Shown here piece by piece: positions 9,289 through 19,300 of a stretch of 64,000 nucleotides of DNA. The notes under the pieces are model-generated. The model was not told the DNA's origin. It worked only from the letters and a program-made list of their open reading frames with translations, and did not search any database. The translations under genes and the position numbers were made by a program. Position 1 is the first letter of the stretch. The number at the start of each line of letters is the position of its first letter. This stretch comes from Cryobacterium lactosi (lineage in GTDB: Bacteria > Actinomycetota > Actinomycetes > Actinomycetales > Microbacteriaceae). The DNA is taken from positions 62,001 to 126,000 of the forward strand of contig NZ_SOHM01000007.1 of NCBI RefSeq assembly GCF_004403945.1, read 5' to 3'.

Positions 9289-10179
9289 ATGCCTGAAATC
9301 GTTTCCCCGCTCGGCCTGCTGCTCGATGTCGATGGGCCGATCGCCAGCCCGGACAGCCGCACCATCGCCACGCCCAGCATCATCGCCGACCTCATCACCC
9401 TGGCCGGAGCGAACGTGCCGATCGGCTTCATCACCGGGCGATCGGCCCAGTTCATCAGCGAGCAGGTGGTCGCTCCGCTGGTGGAAGCCGGCCTGCCGCC
9501 GGTGATGCGCATGTACGGAGTCTGCGAGAAGGGCGCCGTGTGGTTCCCCATCACCGACGCCGGCATGGGCGAGGTCGTCGTCGACGACAGTGTGGCCCTC
9601 CCGGAGGCCGTCGCCGGTCGCATCCGTGCCCTGGTCGCCACCGACTATGCCGACACGATGTTCTTCGACGAGACCAAGCTCGCCATGGTGTCCGTCGAGC
9701 AGCGCACGGATGTCGACCGGGCCGCCTACCATCTCGCCCAGGCGTCGTTCGAAGAAGCCGCCTACGCGATCATGATCGAGCACGGCCTCGGCGTGCGATT
9801 CGGCGACCAGGTCTCCCCCGACGCCGCCGGCGCGGTGCCGTTTCGCATCGACACCACGATCATCTCCACCGACATCGAATCGGTGGACCTCGACAAGGAC
9901 CACGCCGCGAAGCGTGCCCTGGCCTTCTTCGCCGAGGGGGGTGCGCTCCCCCGGCTCTGGCGCTCGGTGGGAGACTCCCGCAGCGACTACAAGATGGCCG
10001 ATCACCTGCACGCGGCGGGATTCGACGTCGCCCATGTCGACGTACGTCCGTCCGACGGCATCCTGGACCGGCCGTACCCGGTGATCGTGGAGGGCGACCT
10101 CATCCACGATGCGGCCGGCGCCGCGTTCCTCGGCTACTGGGTGCGGAAACTCGGCCTGGGCGAGGCCGTGCCCGCCTAG
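9289..10179 (+). CDS. HAD-superfamily hydrolase
   Basis: The 296-residue protein carries the HAD motifs in order: DVDGP with nucleophile D13 and acid D15, the threonine motif in FITGRS, and the late acidic motif VGDSRSDYKMADHL. The large insert after motif II suggests a type II cap. It is most likely a small-molecule phosphatase or related hydrolase; the substrate is unknown. It converges on the J-domain gene and the two stops share the tetramer CTAG (10176-10179). Confidence 0.85.
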   Translation: MPEIVSPLGLLLDVDGPIASPDSRTIATPSIIADLITLAGANVPIGFITGRSAQFISEQVVAPLVEAGLPPVMRMYGVCEKGAVWFPITDAGMGEVVVDDSVALPEAVAGRIRALVATDYADTMFFDETKLAMVSVEQRTDVDRAAYHLAQASFEEAAYAIMIEHGLGVRFGDQVSPDAAGAVPFRIDTTIISTDIESVDLDKDHAAKRALAFFAEGGALPRLWRSVGDSRSDYKMADHLHAAGFDVAHVDVRPSDGILDRPYPVIVEGDLIHDAAGAAFLGYWVRKLGLGEAVPA

Positions 10180-11102
10180 TCTTCGACGAAGCGGATGCCG
10201 TTCTGCAGCGTGCTCCGCAGCTCGAAGACCTTCTCGAAGCTACCCCGTTCCATGCCGGGGATCCCGTCGCGTAGCACGCCGACCAGGCGGGAACGCGGGA
10301 TCACCACGACCATGGGCCGCCGTCCGCGGCTGGGCAGCGACAGTGTCTCGGGGACGGCCTCATCCGGGGCCACCACGATCAGGGCGGTGAAGCGCACCCG
10401 CAGCGACTTCGCGAGGATCCGGGCGGCTGCGGCGAACTCGGCCAACGGCTCCTCGCCGGATTCGAGCGCTTCTCCGGCGAGCTCGCCGCGTTTGAGCTGC
10501 ACCGGCGAGCCCCAGTCCTCGGACAGGATCGCGAAGAGCCCGGCCGGGCCGAGCACAACGTGGTCGACCTTCTCGACGTCGTCGCGGGTGGCGATGTCGT
10601 GCCAGGCCGTGTAGCCGATGCCGAGACCGGAGATCAACTGAGCGGTTGACTCCTCCGCGAGGGCCTTGGCGAGCCGATGCCGGATCTCTCGCGGCGCGGA
10701 CCGGATCAGGTCGGGGGCATAGGGGTCGTCGATGACGGTGCCGCGACCGGCCCATTCCCGCAGCAGGGCCAGGTAGCGCTGCCGGGAGTGGCCGCCGGGG
10801 TGGCCGTGCATCCTGGCCTTCATCCCCGAGGAGGACGGACGCGCCGAGGTGCTCGCCGGGGTGGGCGCGCCGGAGTAGGACGTCTCCGGGTAGCGGGCGC
10901 CGTCGTAGGCAGCTCGGCTCTCCGGGCTGCCGATACGTTCCCACGCCACTTGCACGGCGTGGAAGGAGGCGGCGCTGCCACCGACGTCGGGGTGGGACTG
11001 GCGGAGCTTACGCCGGTAGGCGCGTCGCAGCTCCTCGTCGGTGACCGAGGGGCTCACCCCCAGCACCTCGTAAGGACTGGCCGCGGCCGGGCTATCTGAC
11101 AT
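10176..11102 (-). CDS. J-domain protein fused to a NERD-like domain
   Basis: The 308-residue protein starts with a J domain (about residues 9-70) carrying the HPD tripeptide at 37-39, which stimulates Hsp70 ATPases. A Ser/Pro-rich linker to about residue 100 follows. The C-terminal part contains DKVDHVVLGPAGLF-type sequence (KVDHVVLGPAGLFAILSE) and a following lysine, which resemble the nuclease-related NERD domain. There is no zinc-finger or CTD of classical DnaJ and no membrane segment. The role is unknown; the fusion suggests coupling of DnaK to nucleic-acid processing, which is inference. Confidence 0.82.
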   Translation of the reverse strand: MSDSPAAASPYEVLGVSPSVTDEELRRAYRRKLRQSHPDVGGSAASFHAVQVAWERIGSPESRAAYDGARYPETSYSGAPTPASTSARPSSSGMKARMHGHPGGHSRQRYLALLREWAGRGTVIDDPYAPDLIRSAPREIRHRLAKALAEESTAQLISGLGIGYTAWHDIATRDDVEKVDHVVLGPAGLFAILSEDWGSPVQLKRGELAGEALESGEEPLAEFAAAARILAKSLRVRFTALIVVAPDEAVPETLSLPSRGRRPMVVVIPRSRLVGVLRDGIPGMERGSFEKVFELRSTLQNGIRFVED

Positions 11103-11228
11103 TCTCGCGGTCTCTTTCGGCCTGGAACGGGAAATTCATTCGGCCACCAGCCTAACCAGCGTTTCTGGTATCTCGCCGACACCGCCCGGTGCGCCCGTCC
11201 CGGCGGAGATTCGTGGGACGATCAGCGA

Positions 11229-11876
11229 GTGAACACCCCGTCTCCGGTGCCCCGCGTGCACCGCTCCAGCACCCGCCTGACCGCCATGGTCCTTGTCGGC
11301 GTTCTGGCCGGCCTGCTGACCGGTTTCCTCGGCGGCTGGCTCCTGGCACCGGCCGTCGGCTGGTCCGCCGCCGCGATCTTCTACATCAGCTGGGTGTGGT
11401 TCGTCGTTGCGCGCATGGATGCGCCGACCACGGCGGCGCACGCCACCAGGGAAGATCCGTCCAGGGGCATCACCGACCTGCTGTTGATCCTGGCCAGCCT
11501 GGCCAGCCTGGGCAGCATCCTGATCGTGCTCCTGCAGGCCCGTGGTGCGGCCGGGGCCGGGCAGGTCCTGCTGGCGGCGCTGGCCCTGGCCACGGTCGCG
11601 TTGTCCTGGCTGCTCGTGCACACCCTGTTCACCCTGCGATACGCGTCCTTGTACTACGCCGATGACGACGGCGGGGTGGATTTCAACCAGGCCGAGCCGC
11701 CGCGCTACGCGGATTTCGCCTACCTGTCGTTCACCCTGGGAATGACCTTCCAGGTGTCGGATACCTCGCTGACCTCATCGGTGATGCGGGCCGCGGCGCT
11801 TCGGCATGCGTTGATGTCATTCCTGTTCGGCTCGATCATCCTGGCCACCCTGATCAACCTGGTCGCGGGCCTCTAG
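11229..11876 (+). CDS. DUF1345 family membrane protein
   Basis: The 215-residue protein has about five membrane segments (roughly residues 18-38, 43-62, 83-103, 110-133 and 192-213). The conserved DUF1345 core is present: the HTLFTLRYASLYY helix, then the acidic FADFAYLSFTLGMTFQVSDT-like loop (seen here as YADFAYLSFTLGMTFQVSDT). The start is GTG at 11229. The function of this family is unknown; some members neighbour transport or redox genes. Confidence 0.88.
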   Translation: MNTPSPVPRVHRSSTRLTAMVLVGVLAGLLTGFLGGWLLAPAVGWSAAAIFYISWVWFVVARMDAPTTAAHATREDPSRGITDLLLILASLASLGSILIVLLQARGAAGAGQVLLAALALATVALSWLLVHTLFTLRYASLYYADDDGGVDFNQAEPPRYADFAYLSFTLGMTFQVSDTSLTSSVMRAAALRHALMSFLFGSIILATLINLVAGL

Positions 11877-11894
11877 CCGCGACCGGTTTCGCGG

Positions 11895-12743
11895 CTACCC
11901 CGCGAACGGTCTCACGGGCTGCCCGGTGACTCCGGGCGCCACCGTGAAGATCGACCCGGCGAGGGGATCCTCCCCCGGGGCGAGGTTCTCCCTGGAGGTG
12001 GTGATGAACAGCTGGCTCAGGTCGTCGCCGCCGAAGGTGCAGGCCGTGACCCGGTCGGCGGCCACGGTGATGACCTCGTCCAGGCGGCCGTCCGGCGTGT
12101 AGCGCCGGACCGCCCCACCCGCGTACAGGGCGACCCAGACGCCGCCGTCGCTGTCGACGGTGAGGCCGTCGGGGTATCCGTCCGCCGACGGGATCTCCGC
12201 AAAGGTGCGCAGTCCCGTCAGCCCGGTATCCGGCGCCCAGTCGAACACGCCGATCCGTCCGGTCGGAGTGTCGTTGTAGTACGCCAGCGACCCGTCCGGG
12301 CTCCAATCTAGGCCGTTGGAGATGGTGACCCCCGCCTGGGCCAGGGTGACCGACCCGTCCGGGGCCAGCCGATACAGCGATCCAGCCCCGGTGCGCTGGT
12401 CGTAGGCCATCGAACCGCAGTAGAACGAGCCGTCCGGGGCGGTGCCGCCGTCGTTCATCCGCACGGTCGCATCGCTCCACACCTCGGGCAGGCGGTTCAG
12501 GGTGCCGTCTGGCTCCTCGAGGGCGAAGCCGCGCTCGAGGGCGATGACCGCACCCCCGCCCACCCGTGGCCGGAGGGCGGCCGCGATGGTGTCGACGTGC
12601 CGGCGGGTCACCGTGCCGTCGGGAGCCAGGGACAGGACGTCGCCGGCGAAGAGATCGACAAGCCGCAGGCCGCCCCAGGACGGTGAGAAGACCGGGCCCT
12701 CACCGTGAAAGGTGATCGGGTCGGTGAGCTGGTCGGCGCGCAT
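11895..12743 (-). CDS. SMP-30/gluconolaconase-like (LRE family) protein
   Basis: The 282-residue six-bladed propeller protein shows the family motifs HGEGPVFSP (metal-ligand Glu near residue 15), ISNGLDWSPDG and DGYPDGLTVDSDGGVWVAL (metal-ligand Asn and Asp). Family members hydrolyse sugar lactones such as gluconolactone with a divalent metal. No signal peptide, so cytoplasmic. It could supply a lactonase step for aldose oxidation, but no dehydrogenase lies beside it. Confidence 0.85.
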   Translation of the reverse strand: MRADQLTDPITFHGEGPVFSPSWGGLRLVDLFAGDVLSLAPDGTVTRRHVDTIAAALRPRVGGGAVIALERGFALEEPDGTLNRLPEVWSDATVRMNDGGTAPDGSFYCGSMAYDQRTGAGSLYRLAPDGSVTLAQAGVTISNGLDWSPDGSLAYYNDTPTGRIGVFDWAPDTGLTGLRTFAEIPSADGYPDGLTVDSDGGVWVALYAGGAVRRYTPDGRLDEVITVAADRVTACTFGGDDLSQLFITTSRENLAPGEDPLAGSIFTVAPGVTGQPVRPFAG

Positions 12744-12800
12744 GCGAATCCTCGTGCGGTTGTGTCAGTGGTAGCTGAGTGGACCGGGTCGCCCCGGGAA

Positions 12801-12965
12801 TCAGTTGCGCAGTGCGCGAACCGGGATGGCGACGGCCGCGCTGACGGCCAGGATGCCGGCGAAGAAGATCGCGCCCTGCCAGGCGGTCACCGTGAAGGCC
12901 AGGCCGAACAGCCACAGGCCGAAGACGAAGACGACCATCGCGATGACGAAGGTAAGAATGGGCAT
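12801..12965 (-). CDS. Small membrane protein, 54 residues
   Basis: A short frame starts MPILTFVIAMVVFVFGLW and ends VRALRN. It encodes two hydrophobic helices (about residues 3-24 and 31-48) joined by a short polar turn, a hairpin membrane protein with positive residues only at the C-terminus. AGGACCCTGCC upstream holds a weak Shine-Dalgarno. Codon use favours G/C at third positions as in its neighbours. I do not recognise the family. Confidence 0.6.
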   Translation of the reverse strand: MPILTFVIAMVVFVFGLWLFGLAFTVTAWQGAIFFAGILAVSAAVAIPVRALRN

Positions 12966-13054
12966 GGCAGGGTCCTCTCAACGGTGCCGCGAAAGCTTAT
13001 CCGCGCTCGCTTCGAGCGTACTAGCTCGCAGGCCAGCGTGGCTCCGCCCGGCGG

Positions 13055-13780
13055 TCAGGCGGTGTAGCCGACTTCGCGCTCCGGGCCGAGGGGCTCGAGG
13101 AGCTCAGGCGCATCGCCGGTGACCGGGGCGACCTGGTAGAAGGCCAGTCCGGCCGCCGCCTCGATGGAGGCCTCGACCACCGCGTCGACGAGGGCCTGAT
13201 CACCCTCGGTGTGCGGGTCCAGCCAGGAGTCCCAGCATTCCTCGGGCAGCACCACGGGCATCCGGTCGTGGATGCCGGCGAGGGCGCCCTGGGCGCCGGT
13301 GGTGAGGATCGTGGCCGTCAACACCCAGCGGGCCGGGTCGTCCGGGCCGAGCGTCGGATTGCGCCACCACGAGTACAGTCCGGCCAGCGCCAGTGGCAGG
13401 CCGTCGTCGGAGTGCACGAAGAACGGCGTCTTCGTGGTGCCCTCCGTGTGCCACTCGTAGTAGCCGGTGACCGGGACGATGGCCCTGGTCTTGGCCAGGG
13501 CGGTTCGGAAGGTCGGCTTCTCGCCGACGGTTTCAGCGCGGGCGTTGAAGGTGGCGAACGCGGCGGTCAGCTCGGGAGAGAAGGTGGGAACCAGCGACCA
13601 GCGAGCCTGTTCCAGGCGACGAACGGCAGGATCGGACTTCATCGATTCGAGAACGATCGGGATCTGGTCGGTCGGTTTCACGTTCCAGGACGGCTCCGGC
13701 AGTTCGCCGGCCTCGTGCTCGATGTCGAACATGGCGGCGAGGTCAGGCGCCGAATCGGTAATGATGAATCGCCCACACAT
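13055..13780 (-). CDS. SRAP domain protein (YedK/HMCES), abasic-site crosslinker
   Basis: The 241-residue protein starts MCGRF. After Met removal the catalytic Cys2 becomes N-terminal and forms a thiazolidine with abasic sites in single-stranded DNA, shielding them at forks. Other active residues can be placed: N79 (FNARAE), E109 (GYYEW) and H171 (GIHDRMPVVL), matching YedK C2/N75/E105/H160. It is divergent from imuA' with an 84-base shared gap that contains a LexA-type box, so damage induction of both sides is plausible. No partner gene follows it. Confidence 0.93.
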   Translation of the reverse strand: MCGRFIITDSAPDLAAMFDIEHEAGELPEPSWNVKPTDQIPIVLESMKSDPAVRRLEQARWSLVPTFSPELTAAFATFNARAETVGEKPTFRTALAKTRAIVPVTGYYEWHTEGTTKTPFFVHSDDGLPLALAGLYSWWRNPTLGPDDPARWVLTATILTTGAQGALAGIHDRMPVVLPEECWDSWLDPHTEGDQALVDAVVEASIEAAAGLAFYQVAPVTGDAPELLEPLGPEREVGYTA

Positions 13781-13829
13781 AGGCTCAGGTTACCGTGTCC
13801 CCGGTGCACCCTTCGGTCACCCACACCGG

Positions 13830-13858
13830 TTGACTAAATCGAATCTGTGTTCGAAAAT
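13830..13858 (+). promoter_or_regulatory. imuA' promoter with LexA (SOS) box
   Basis: TTGACT (13830-13835) and GAAAAT (13853-13858) are 17 bases apart and form a plausible -35/-10 pair. Between them lies TCGAATCTGTGTTCGA (13839-13854), which matches the actinobacterial LexA consensus TCGAAC-N4-GTTCGA with one mismatch. LexA bound here would block RNA polymerase. The predicted transcript start falls near 13865, the GTG codon of imuA', suggesting a leaderless message. Confidence 0.75.
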
Positions 13859-13864
13859 TGAAGG

Positions 13865-14620
13865 GTGTCCATCCCCCTGATCTCCGTAGCCAACGCCCCG
13901 GCTCTCCCGTCCGGCGTCTCGGCTGCCGACCGGGTCAGCGAGCTGCAGGCGCGCATCCACGGAATGCAGCGCGACCGCTGGGAAACCGGGGGCAGGGCCG
14001 TTTCCGGCGCCCTGGCCGGCATCCTTCCGGACGGAATCCTACGCAACGGCGTGGTCTACACGGTCGGCAATTCGACGTCACTGATCATGGCCGTGCTGGC
14101 CGAAGCCGGCCGGGACGGCGACTGGAGTGCCGTGGTGGGTCTGCCCGATTTCGGCGCGGAGGCCGCGATCGGGTGTGGCATCGACCTCGAACGACTTGTG
14201 CTCGTTCCCTCCCCCGGTGACCAGTGGTTGGCGGTGACGGCGGCGCTCGTCGACGCGCTGCCCCTCGTGGTCGTGCACCCCGAGCGCACGGTCGGCGACG
14301 CCGAGGCGGCCAGGCTCGGCGCGCGGCTACGGCAGAGCGGCTGCACCCTGATCGTGGCCGGCGCCTGGACCCAGGCCGAGGCGGATCTGCGGGTCACCGG
14401 CACCCGGTGGGAGGGGCTCGGCAGCGGACACGGCTACCTATCTGGACGGGACCTGACCGTGCAGGTCTCCGGGCGAAACGGCAGCGGCCGCCGGCGCTCG
14501 GTGATGGTGCACCTGGGCGACCTGGCGTCGCCGGGCGAATCGTTCCCTGCCCGATCGACAGCGCTCGGCGACGCCGCGTCGACGCGGTCGAGCCGGCGCC
14601 GGCAGCCGGCAGCGGGGTGA
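13865..14620 (+). CDS. imuA': ImuA', RecA-like mutasome accessory protein
   Basis: The 251-residue protein precedes imuB and dnaE2, the position of ImuA' in actinobacteria, where the three form the DNA-damage mutasome. It resembles RecA/SulA-like proteins: strands and helices VYTVGNSTSLIMAVLAEAG, WSAVVGLPDFGAEAA and ALPLVVVHPE follow a RecA core. The P-loop position reads GNSTSL with no lysine, so ATP binding is doubtful. The C-terminus is Arg/Ser-rich. Start GTG 13865 has GAAGG directly adjacent, too close for a normal ribosome site, which fits leaderless translation. Its stop overlaps the imuB start (GTGA). Confidence 0.8.
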   Translation: MSIPLISVANAPALPSGVSAADRVSELQARIHGMQRDRWETGGRAVSGALAGILPDGILRNGVVYTVGNSTSLIMAVLAEAGRDGDWSAVVGLPDFGAEAAIGCGIDLERLVLVPSPGDQWLAVTAALVDALPLVVVHPERTVGDAEAARLGARLRQSGCTLIVAGAWTQAEADLRVTGTRWEGLGSGHGYLSGRDLTVQVSGRNGSGRRRSVMVHLGDLASPGESFPARSTALGDAASTRSSRRRQPAAG

Positions 14621-16275
14621 GCGCCGTGAACCGCGAACGCACCATCGTGCTCTGGTGTCCGGACTGGCCGGTGCTCGCCGCACGGTCCGCCACCCAGCTG
14701 CCCACCGGCATCCCGCTGGCTCTCATCGACCGCGGTATGGTCTTCGCCTGCTCCCCCGAGGCGCGGCACCTGGGCGTCCGGCGCGGCCTCACGGTTCGGG
14801 AAGCCCAGTTCCGGTGCACGGATCTCGTCGTCCTCGCCTACGACCCGGCATTGGATCGGCGGGCCTTCGACCCGATCCTGGATGGGCTCGAGGAGATCAC
14901 CCCCGGGGTCGCGGTGCTGCGCCCGGGCACCTGCGCCATCCGGGCGCGCGGACCGGTGCGCTACTACGGCGGCGAGCCCGCCGCCGCCCAAGCCATGCTC
15001 GACTACCTGCACGGCGCCGGACTCACCGAGGCCAGGGTCGGCATCGCCGACGGGCCGTTTGCCGCTGAGCAGGCGGCGCGGCGCGGCCTTCCCGGACCTG
15101 GCACCGCTCCGACCGTCACCGGGCGCCTGGAACCAGACCCCGGTGAACGAATTCAGCGAGTACGCATAGTCCCGGCCGGGGAATCGGCGGCGTTCCTGGC
15201 GCCCCTGCCCGTGTCGGCTGTGGCAGAGGCCGGGCTCGGCACCCTGCTCGCCAGGCTCGGCGTGCACACCCTCGGCCAGTTCGCCGCACTGCCCGCCCAG
15301 GACGTACACCGGAGATTCGGTGCCGCGGCTGCGCAGGCGCACGCGAGGGCATCCGGTCGGGAGCACGAGGAGATCGTCCCCCGCACGCCCACACCGGTGT
15401 TCGACCGCGGTCAGGACTTCGAACCGGCGCTTGACCGCATCGACCAACTCGCGTTCGCCCTACGCAGCACCGCAGACGCCTTCGTGCAGGCACTGCGGGA
15501 ACGAACCGTGGTCTGCACGGCCGTGTCGATCCTGGTCAGCACCGAGGACTCCCTGCTGACCGAGCGCACCTGGCGGCACCCGCGCTGGTTCACGGCCTCC
15601 GACCTCATCGACCGGGTGCGCTGGCAGCTGCAGGGGGACGGCCGCGCGGATTCCGGGCTGCGCGCCGGCGTGGTGCGCGTGGTCTTCTCCCCCGACCAGG
15701 TCGACGCCGTCGCCAACCACGAGGACGGCCTGTGGGGATCAGGACCCGACGAACGCATCCACCATGCCCTCACCAGAGTGCAGGGGTTGGTCGGCCACGC
15801 CGGGGTGCTGACCGTGGCCATCGATGGTGGCAGGCTGCTCGCCGACCGCCAACGCTGGCTGCCCTGGGGTGATGACCCGGCAGGTTCAACGGGCAACGTG
15901 TCTGCCAGGGGGCCCGGTGGGTTCGGTCGGCCGTGGGCGGGCAGCCTGGGCGGGCTGCTCCCCGCCACGGTGTTCCGGACAGCGCATCCGGTCACCCTTG
16001 TCGCCGACGACGGACGGTCTCCTGGTGTTGATGAGCGCGGCACCCTCGACGGCGAACCTCGACGCTTTGCGCCGGAGCGCTCCGTCGCCGGATCCGCCGG
16101 GCCCGACCTCCGCCCGGTGCTGGCCTGGGCCGGACCGTGGCCGGTCCTGGAGCGGTGGTGGGACACGGCGGCCGGGCGCGCGGTGCACCGGTTGCAGATC
16201 GTCGACGAGGGCGGCGACGCCTGGCTCTTGGCATTGGACGACGACGGCTGGCGCGCGGAGGCCCGCTATGACTAG
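14617..16275 (+). CDS. imuB: ImuB, catalytically inactive Y-family polymerase homologue
   Basis: The predicted 552-residue protein has the Y-family fold, but the metal-binding acidic residues are missing: the first motif reads VLWCPDWPVLAAR instead of the DxDxFFA type, and no SxDE motif follows. ImuB is known as a scaffold that joins DnaE2 to the beta clamp and ImuA'. The GTG at 14617 overlaps the imuA' stop by 4 bases; GTG 14626 (NRERTIVLW) is an alternative. The frame is open further upstream only as an overlap with imuA'. The C-terminal third is proline/glycine-rich, as in other ImuB tails. Confidence 0.9.
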   Translation: MSAVNRERTIVLWCPDWPVLAARSATQLPTGIPLALIDRGMVFACSPEARHLGVRRGLTVREAQFRCTDLVVLAYDPALDRRAFDPILDGLEEITPGVAVLRPGTCAIRARGPVRYYGGEPAAAQAMLDYLHGAGLTEARVGIADGPFAAEQAARRGLPGPGTAPTVTGRLEPDPGERIQRVRIVPAGESAAFLAPLPVSAVAEAGLGTLLARLGVHTLGQFAALPAQDVHRRFGAAAAQAHARASGREHEEIVPRTPTPVFDRGQDFEPALDRIDQLAFALRSTADAFVQALRERTVVCTAVSILVSTEDSLLTERTWRHPRWFTASDLIDRVRWQLQGDGRADSGLRAGVVRVVFSPDQVDAVANHEDGLWGSGPDERIHHALTRVQGLVGHAGVLTVAIDGGRLLADRQRWLPWGDDPAGSTGNVSARGPGGFGRPWAGSLGGLLPATVFRTAHPVTLVADDGRSPGVDERGTLDGEPRRFAPERSVAGSAGPDLRPVLAWAGPWPVLERWWDTAAGRAVHRLQIVDEGGDAWLLALDDDGWRAEARYD

Positions 16276-16340
16276 GCGGGAGCGCGCGACTCCAGGGCGA
16301 ACCGGCAACGCCGGTCGGGACGAGAGGACGGTGCACCTCA

Positions 16341-19300
16341 ATGGGATTCAATAACCCGCCGATTCCGTGGTCTGAACTCGAGCGCCGGCTTTCCGACCGG
16401 CGGCCGGGCGGCCCTCCCCCGGAAGCCGACGGCGGTGACAGCCCGGCCTGGTCCAGGCACCGTCAGCCTTACACGGCCCCTACCCCTGCCGGCCCGCCGG
16501 CTGGGCCGCCCGCCGGCGGCACCGTGGGTTACGCGGAGTTGCACGCCCACTCGAACTTCAGCTTCCTCGACGGCGGCAGCTCACCGGAACACCTTCTCGA
16601 GGAGGCCGGGGCGCTGGGCCTGCACGGTCTGGCCCTCACCGACCATGACGGTTTGTACGGGGCCGTTCGCCTGGCCGAAACCGCCGAGAGTTACCCCGGC
16701 GTGCGCACGGTCTTCGGTGCAGAGCTGTCCCTGGGGCTGACCCGCCGGCAGAACGGGGTGCCGGAGCCCGAGGGCAGTCACCTCGTCGTCCTGGCCAGGG
16801 GCCAGGAGGGCTATCACCGGCTCGCTGCCGCGGTCACCCACGGCCAGCTTGCCGGCGGGGAGAAGGGGCGGCCCGTTTACGACGTCGACGAGCTCGCCGC
16901 GGCGTCCGGCGGGCACTGGAGCATCCTGACCGGCTCCCGGTCCGGAGCCGTGCGCCAGGCCCTGCTGCGCGACGGAGACGAGGCTGCGGCCAGGGAATTG
17001 GACCGGCTGGTGGCCCTGTTCGGCCGGGACTGCGTCAACGTCGAGCTGGTCGACCATGGCCGGCCGCAGGACTCCGTGACCAACGACAGGTTGGCGGCCC
17101 TGGCGGAACGAGTCGGGCTGCCCGTGCTCGCGACCAACAACGTGCATTACGCCCGGCCGGCAGACTTCAGGCTCTTCGGTGCCCTCGCGGCCGTCCGCGC
17201 CCAGCGGAGCCTGGACGACATGGACGGCTGGCTGCCCGCTGCCCCCACTCAGCACCTGCGGAGCGGAGCCGAGATGGCCGCGCGCTTCAGCCGGTACCCC
17301 GGGGCGGTGGCCCGTACCGTGCCGCTGGCCGACGAGCTGGCCTTCTCGCTCCGCCGGGCCAGGCCCAGGCTGCCCCGGCAGCAGGTGCCGGAGGGACACA
17401 CGCCGATGAGCTGGTTGCGCCACCTGGTCTGGGAGGGGGCCGAGCGCGCGTATCCCGGCTTCAACGCCAACGTCCGCGACCGGCTGGAGAAGGAACTCGC
17501 CGTGATCGAGGCCAAGGACTTCCCCGGCTACTTCCTGATCGTGCACGACATCGTGCAGTTCGCCCGGCGCAAGGGCATCCTCTGCCAGGGCCGCGGCTCG
17601 GCGGCGAATTCGGCGGTCTGCTTCGTGATCGGGATCACCGCGGTGGACTCGATCTTCTACAGGCTGCCCTTCGAGAGGTTCCTCTCCAGCCTACGGGAGG
17701 AGGAACCCGACATCGACGTCGACTTCGACTCCGACCGGCGCGAGGAGGTGATCCAGTACGTCTACGAGCGCTACGGCCGCCTCAACGCCGCGCAGGTGGC
17801 CAACGTGATCACCTACCGCCCGAAGTTCGCCGTGCGTGACATGGCCAAGGCGCTCGGCTACAGCACCGGCCAACAGGATGCCTGGTCCAAGCAGGTGGAG
17901 CGCTGGGGCGCCGCGGTGTCCAGCCCCGACCACGACATCCCCGACCAGGTCGCCGACCTCGCGGGCCAGGTGCTCGGTTTCCCGCGCCACCTCGGCATCC
18001 ACTCCGGCGGGATGGTCCTGACCGACCGCCCCGTCGGGGAGGTCTGCCCCATCGAACACGCCCGCAAGGAGAATCGCACGGTGCTGCAGTGGGACAAGGA
18101 CGACTGTGCCTGGATGGGACTGGTCAAGTTCGACCTGCTCGGCCTGGGCATGCTCGCGGCCCTGCAGTACACCTTCGACCTGGTCAGGGAGTCGCTCGGC
18201 GAGGACTGGAGCCTGGCCGGCATTCCCCGCGAGGAGGCCGGGGTCTACGACATGCTCTGCCGAGCGGATTCGATCGGGGTGTTCCAGGTGGAGAGCCGGG
18301 CCCAGATGGGCACCCTGCCCAGGCTGCAACCGCGCCGCTTCTATGACCTCGTGGTCGAGATCGCGCTGATCCGGCCCGGACCGATCCAGGGTGGGGCGGT
18401 GCACCCCTACATCCGGCGCAAGCTCGGTCAGGAGCCGGTGACCTATCTGCATCCCAAACTCGAACCCGTGCTGGAGCGCACCCTCGGCATCCCGCTGTTC
18501 CAGGAACAGCTCATGCAGATGGCCATGGCGGTCGGCGGCTGCACCGGCGAAGACGCCGACCTGCTGCGCCGGGCGATGGGATCCAAACGTGGAGTGGAGA
18601 AGATCTCCTCCCTGCGGGCGACCCTGTACGAGGGCATGGCCGGCAACGGGATCAGCGGCGCCTTGGCCGACGAGATCTACGAGAAGATCGAGGCTTTCGC
18701 GAACTTCGGTTTCGCTGAGAGCCACTCGATCAGCTTCGCGCTGCTCGTCTATGCCAGCGCCTGGTTGAAGCTGCATTACCCGGGCGCCTTCCTCGCCGCC
18801 CTGCTCCGAGCCCAGCCGATGGGGTTCTACTCGCCGCAATCCCTGGTCGCGGATGCCCGCCGGCACGGTGTCCAGGTGCTCCGACCGGATGTGCAGCTCT
18901 CCGGGGCCGACGCCTCCCTCGAGCCGCTGGCCGCCCCGTCGGGCGATGCCCTCGGACGGCCGAGCTGCCTGGACCACCAGCAGCCCACCGTGCCGGACTA
19001 TGACCGGACCGTGCCGGTGGACGATCGTGGTCACCGCAGGGATAGTGCCCTGGCCGTGCGTCTCGGGCTCGCGGAGGTCCGTTCCATCGGTTCGGCCGTG
19101 GCGGAGCGGATCGTCGCCGACCGCACCAGGTTCGGCCCGTTCCGCTCGATGAACGACCTCGCCAGGCGGGCCAGGCTGAACACCGAACAACTCGAATCCC
19201 TCGCAACGGCCGGGGCCTTCGAGGGGTTGGGCCTGGAGCGCCGGCAGGCGCTGTGGTCTGCCGGCGAAGCAGCCCAGGAAACCGACGCCCATCTTCGGGG

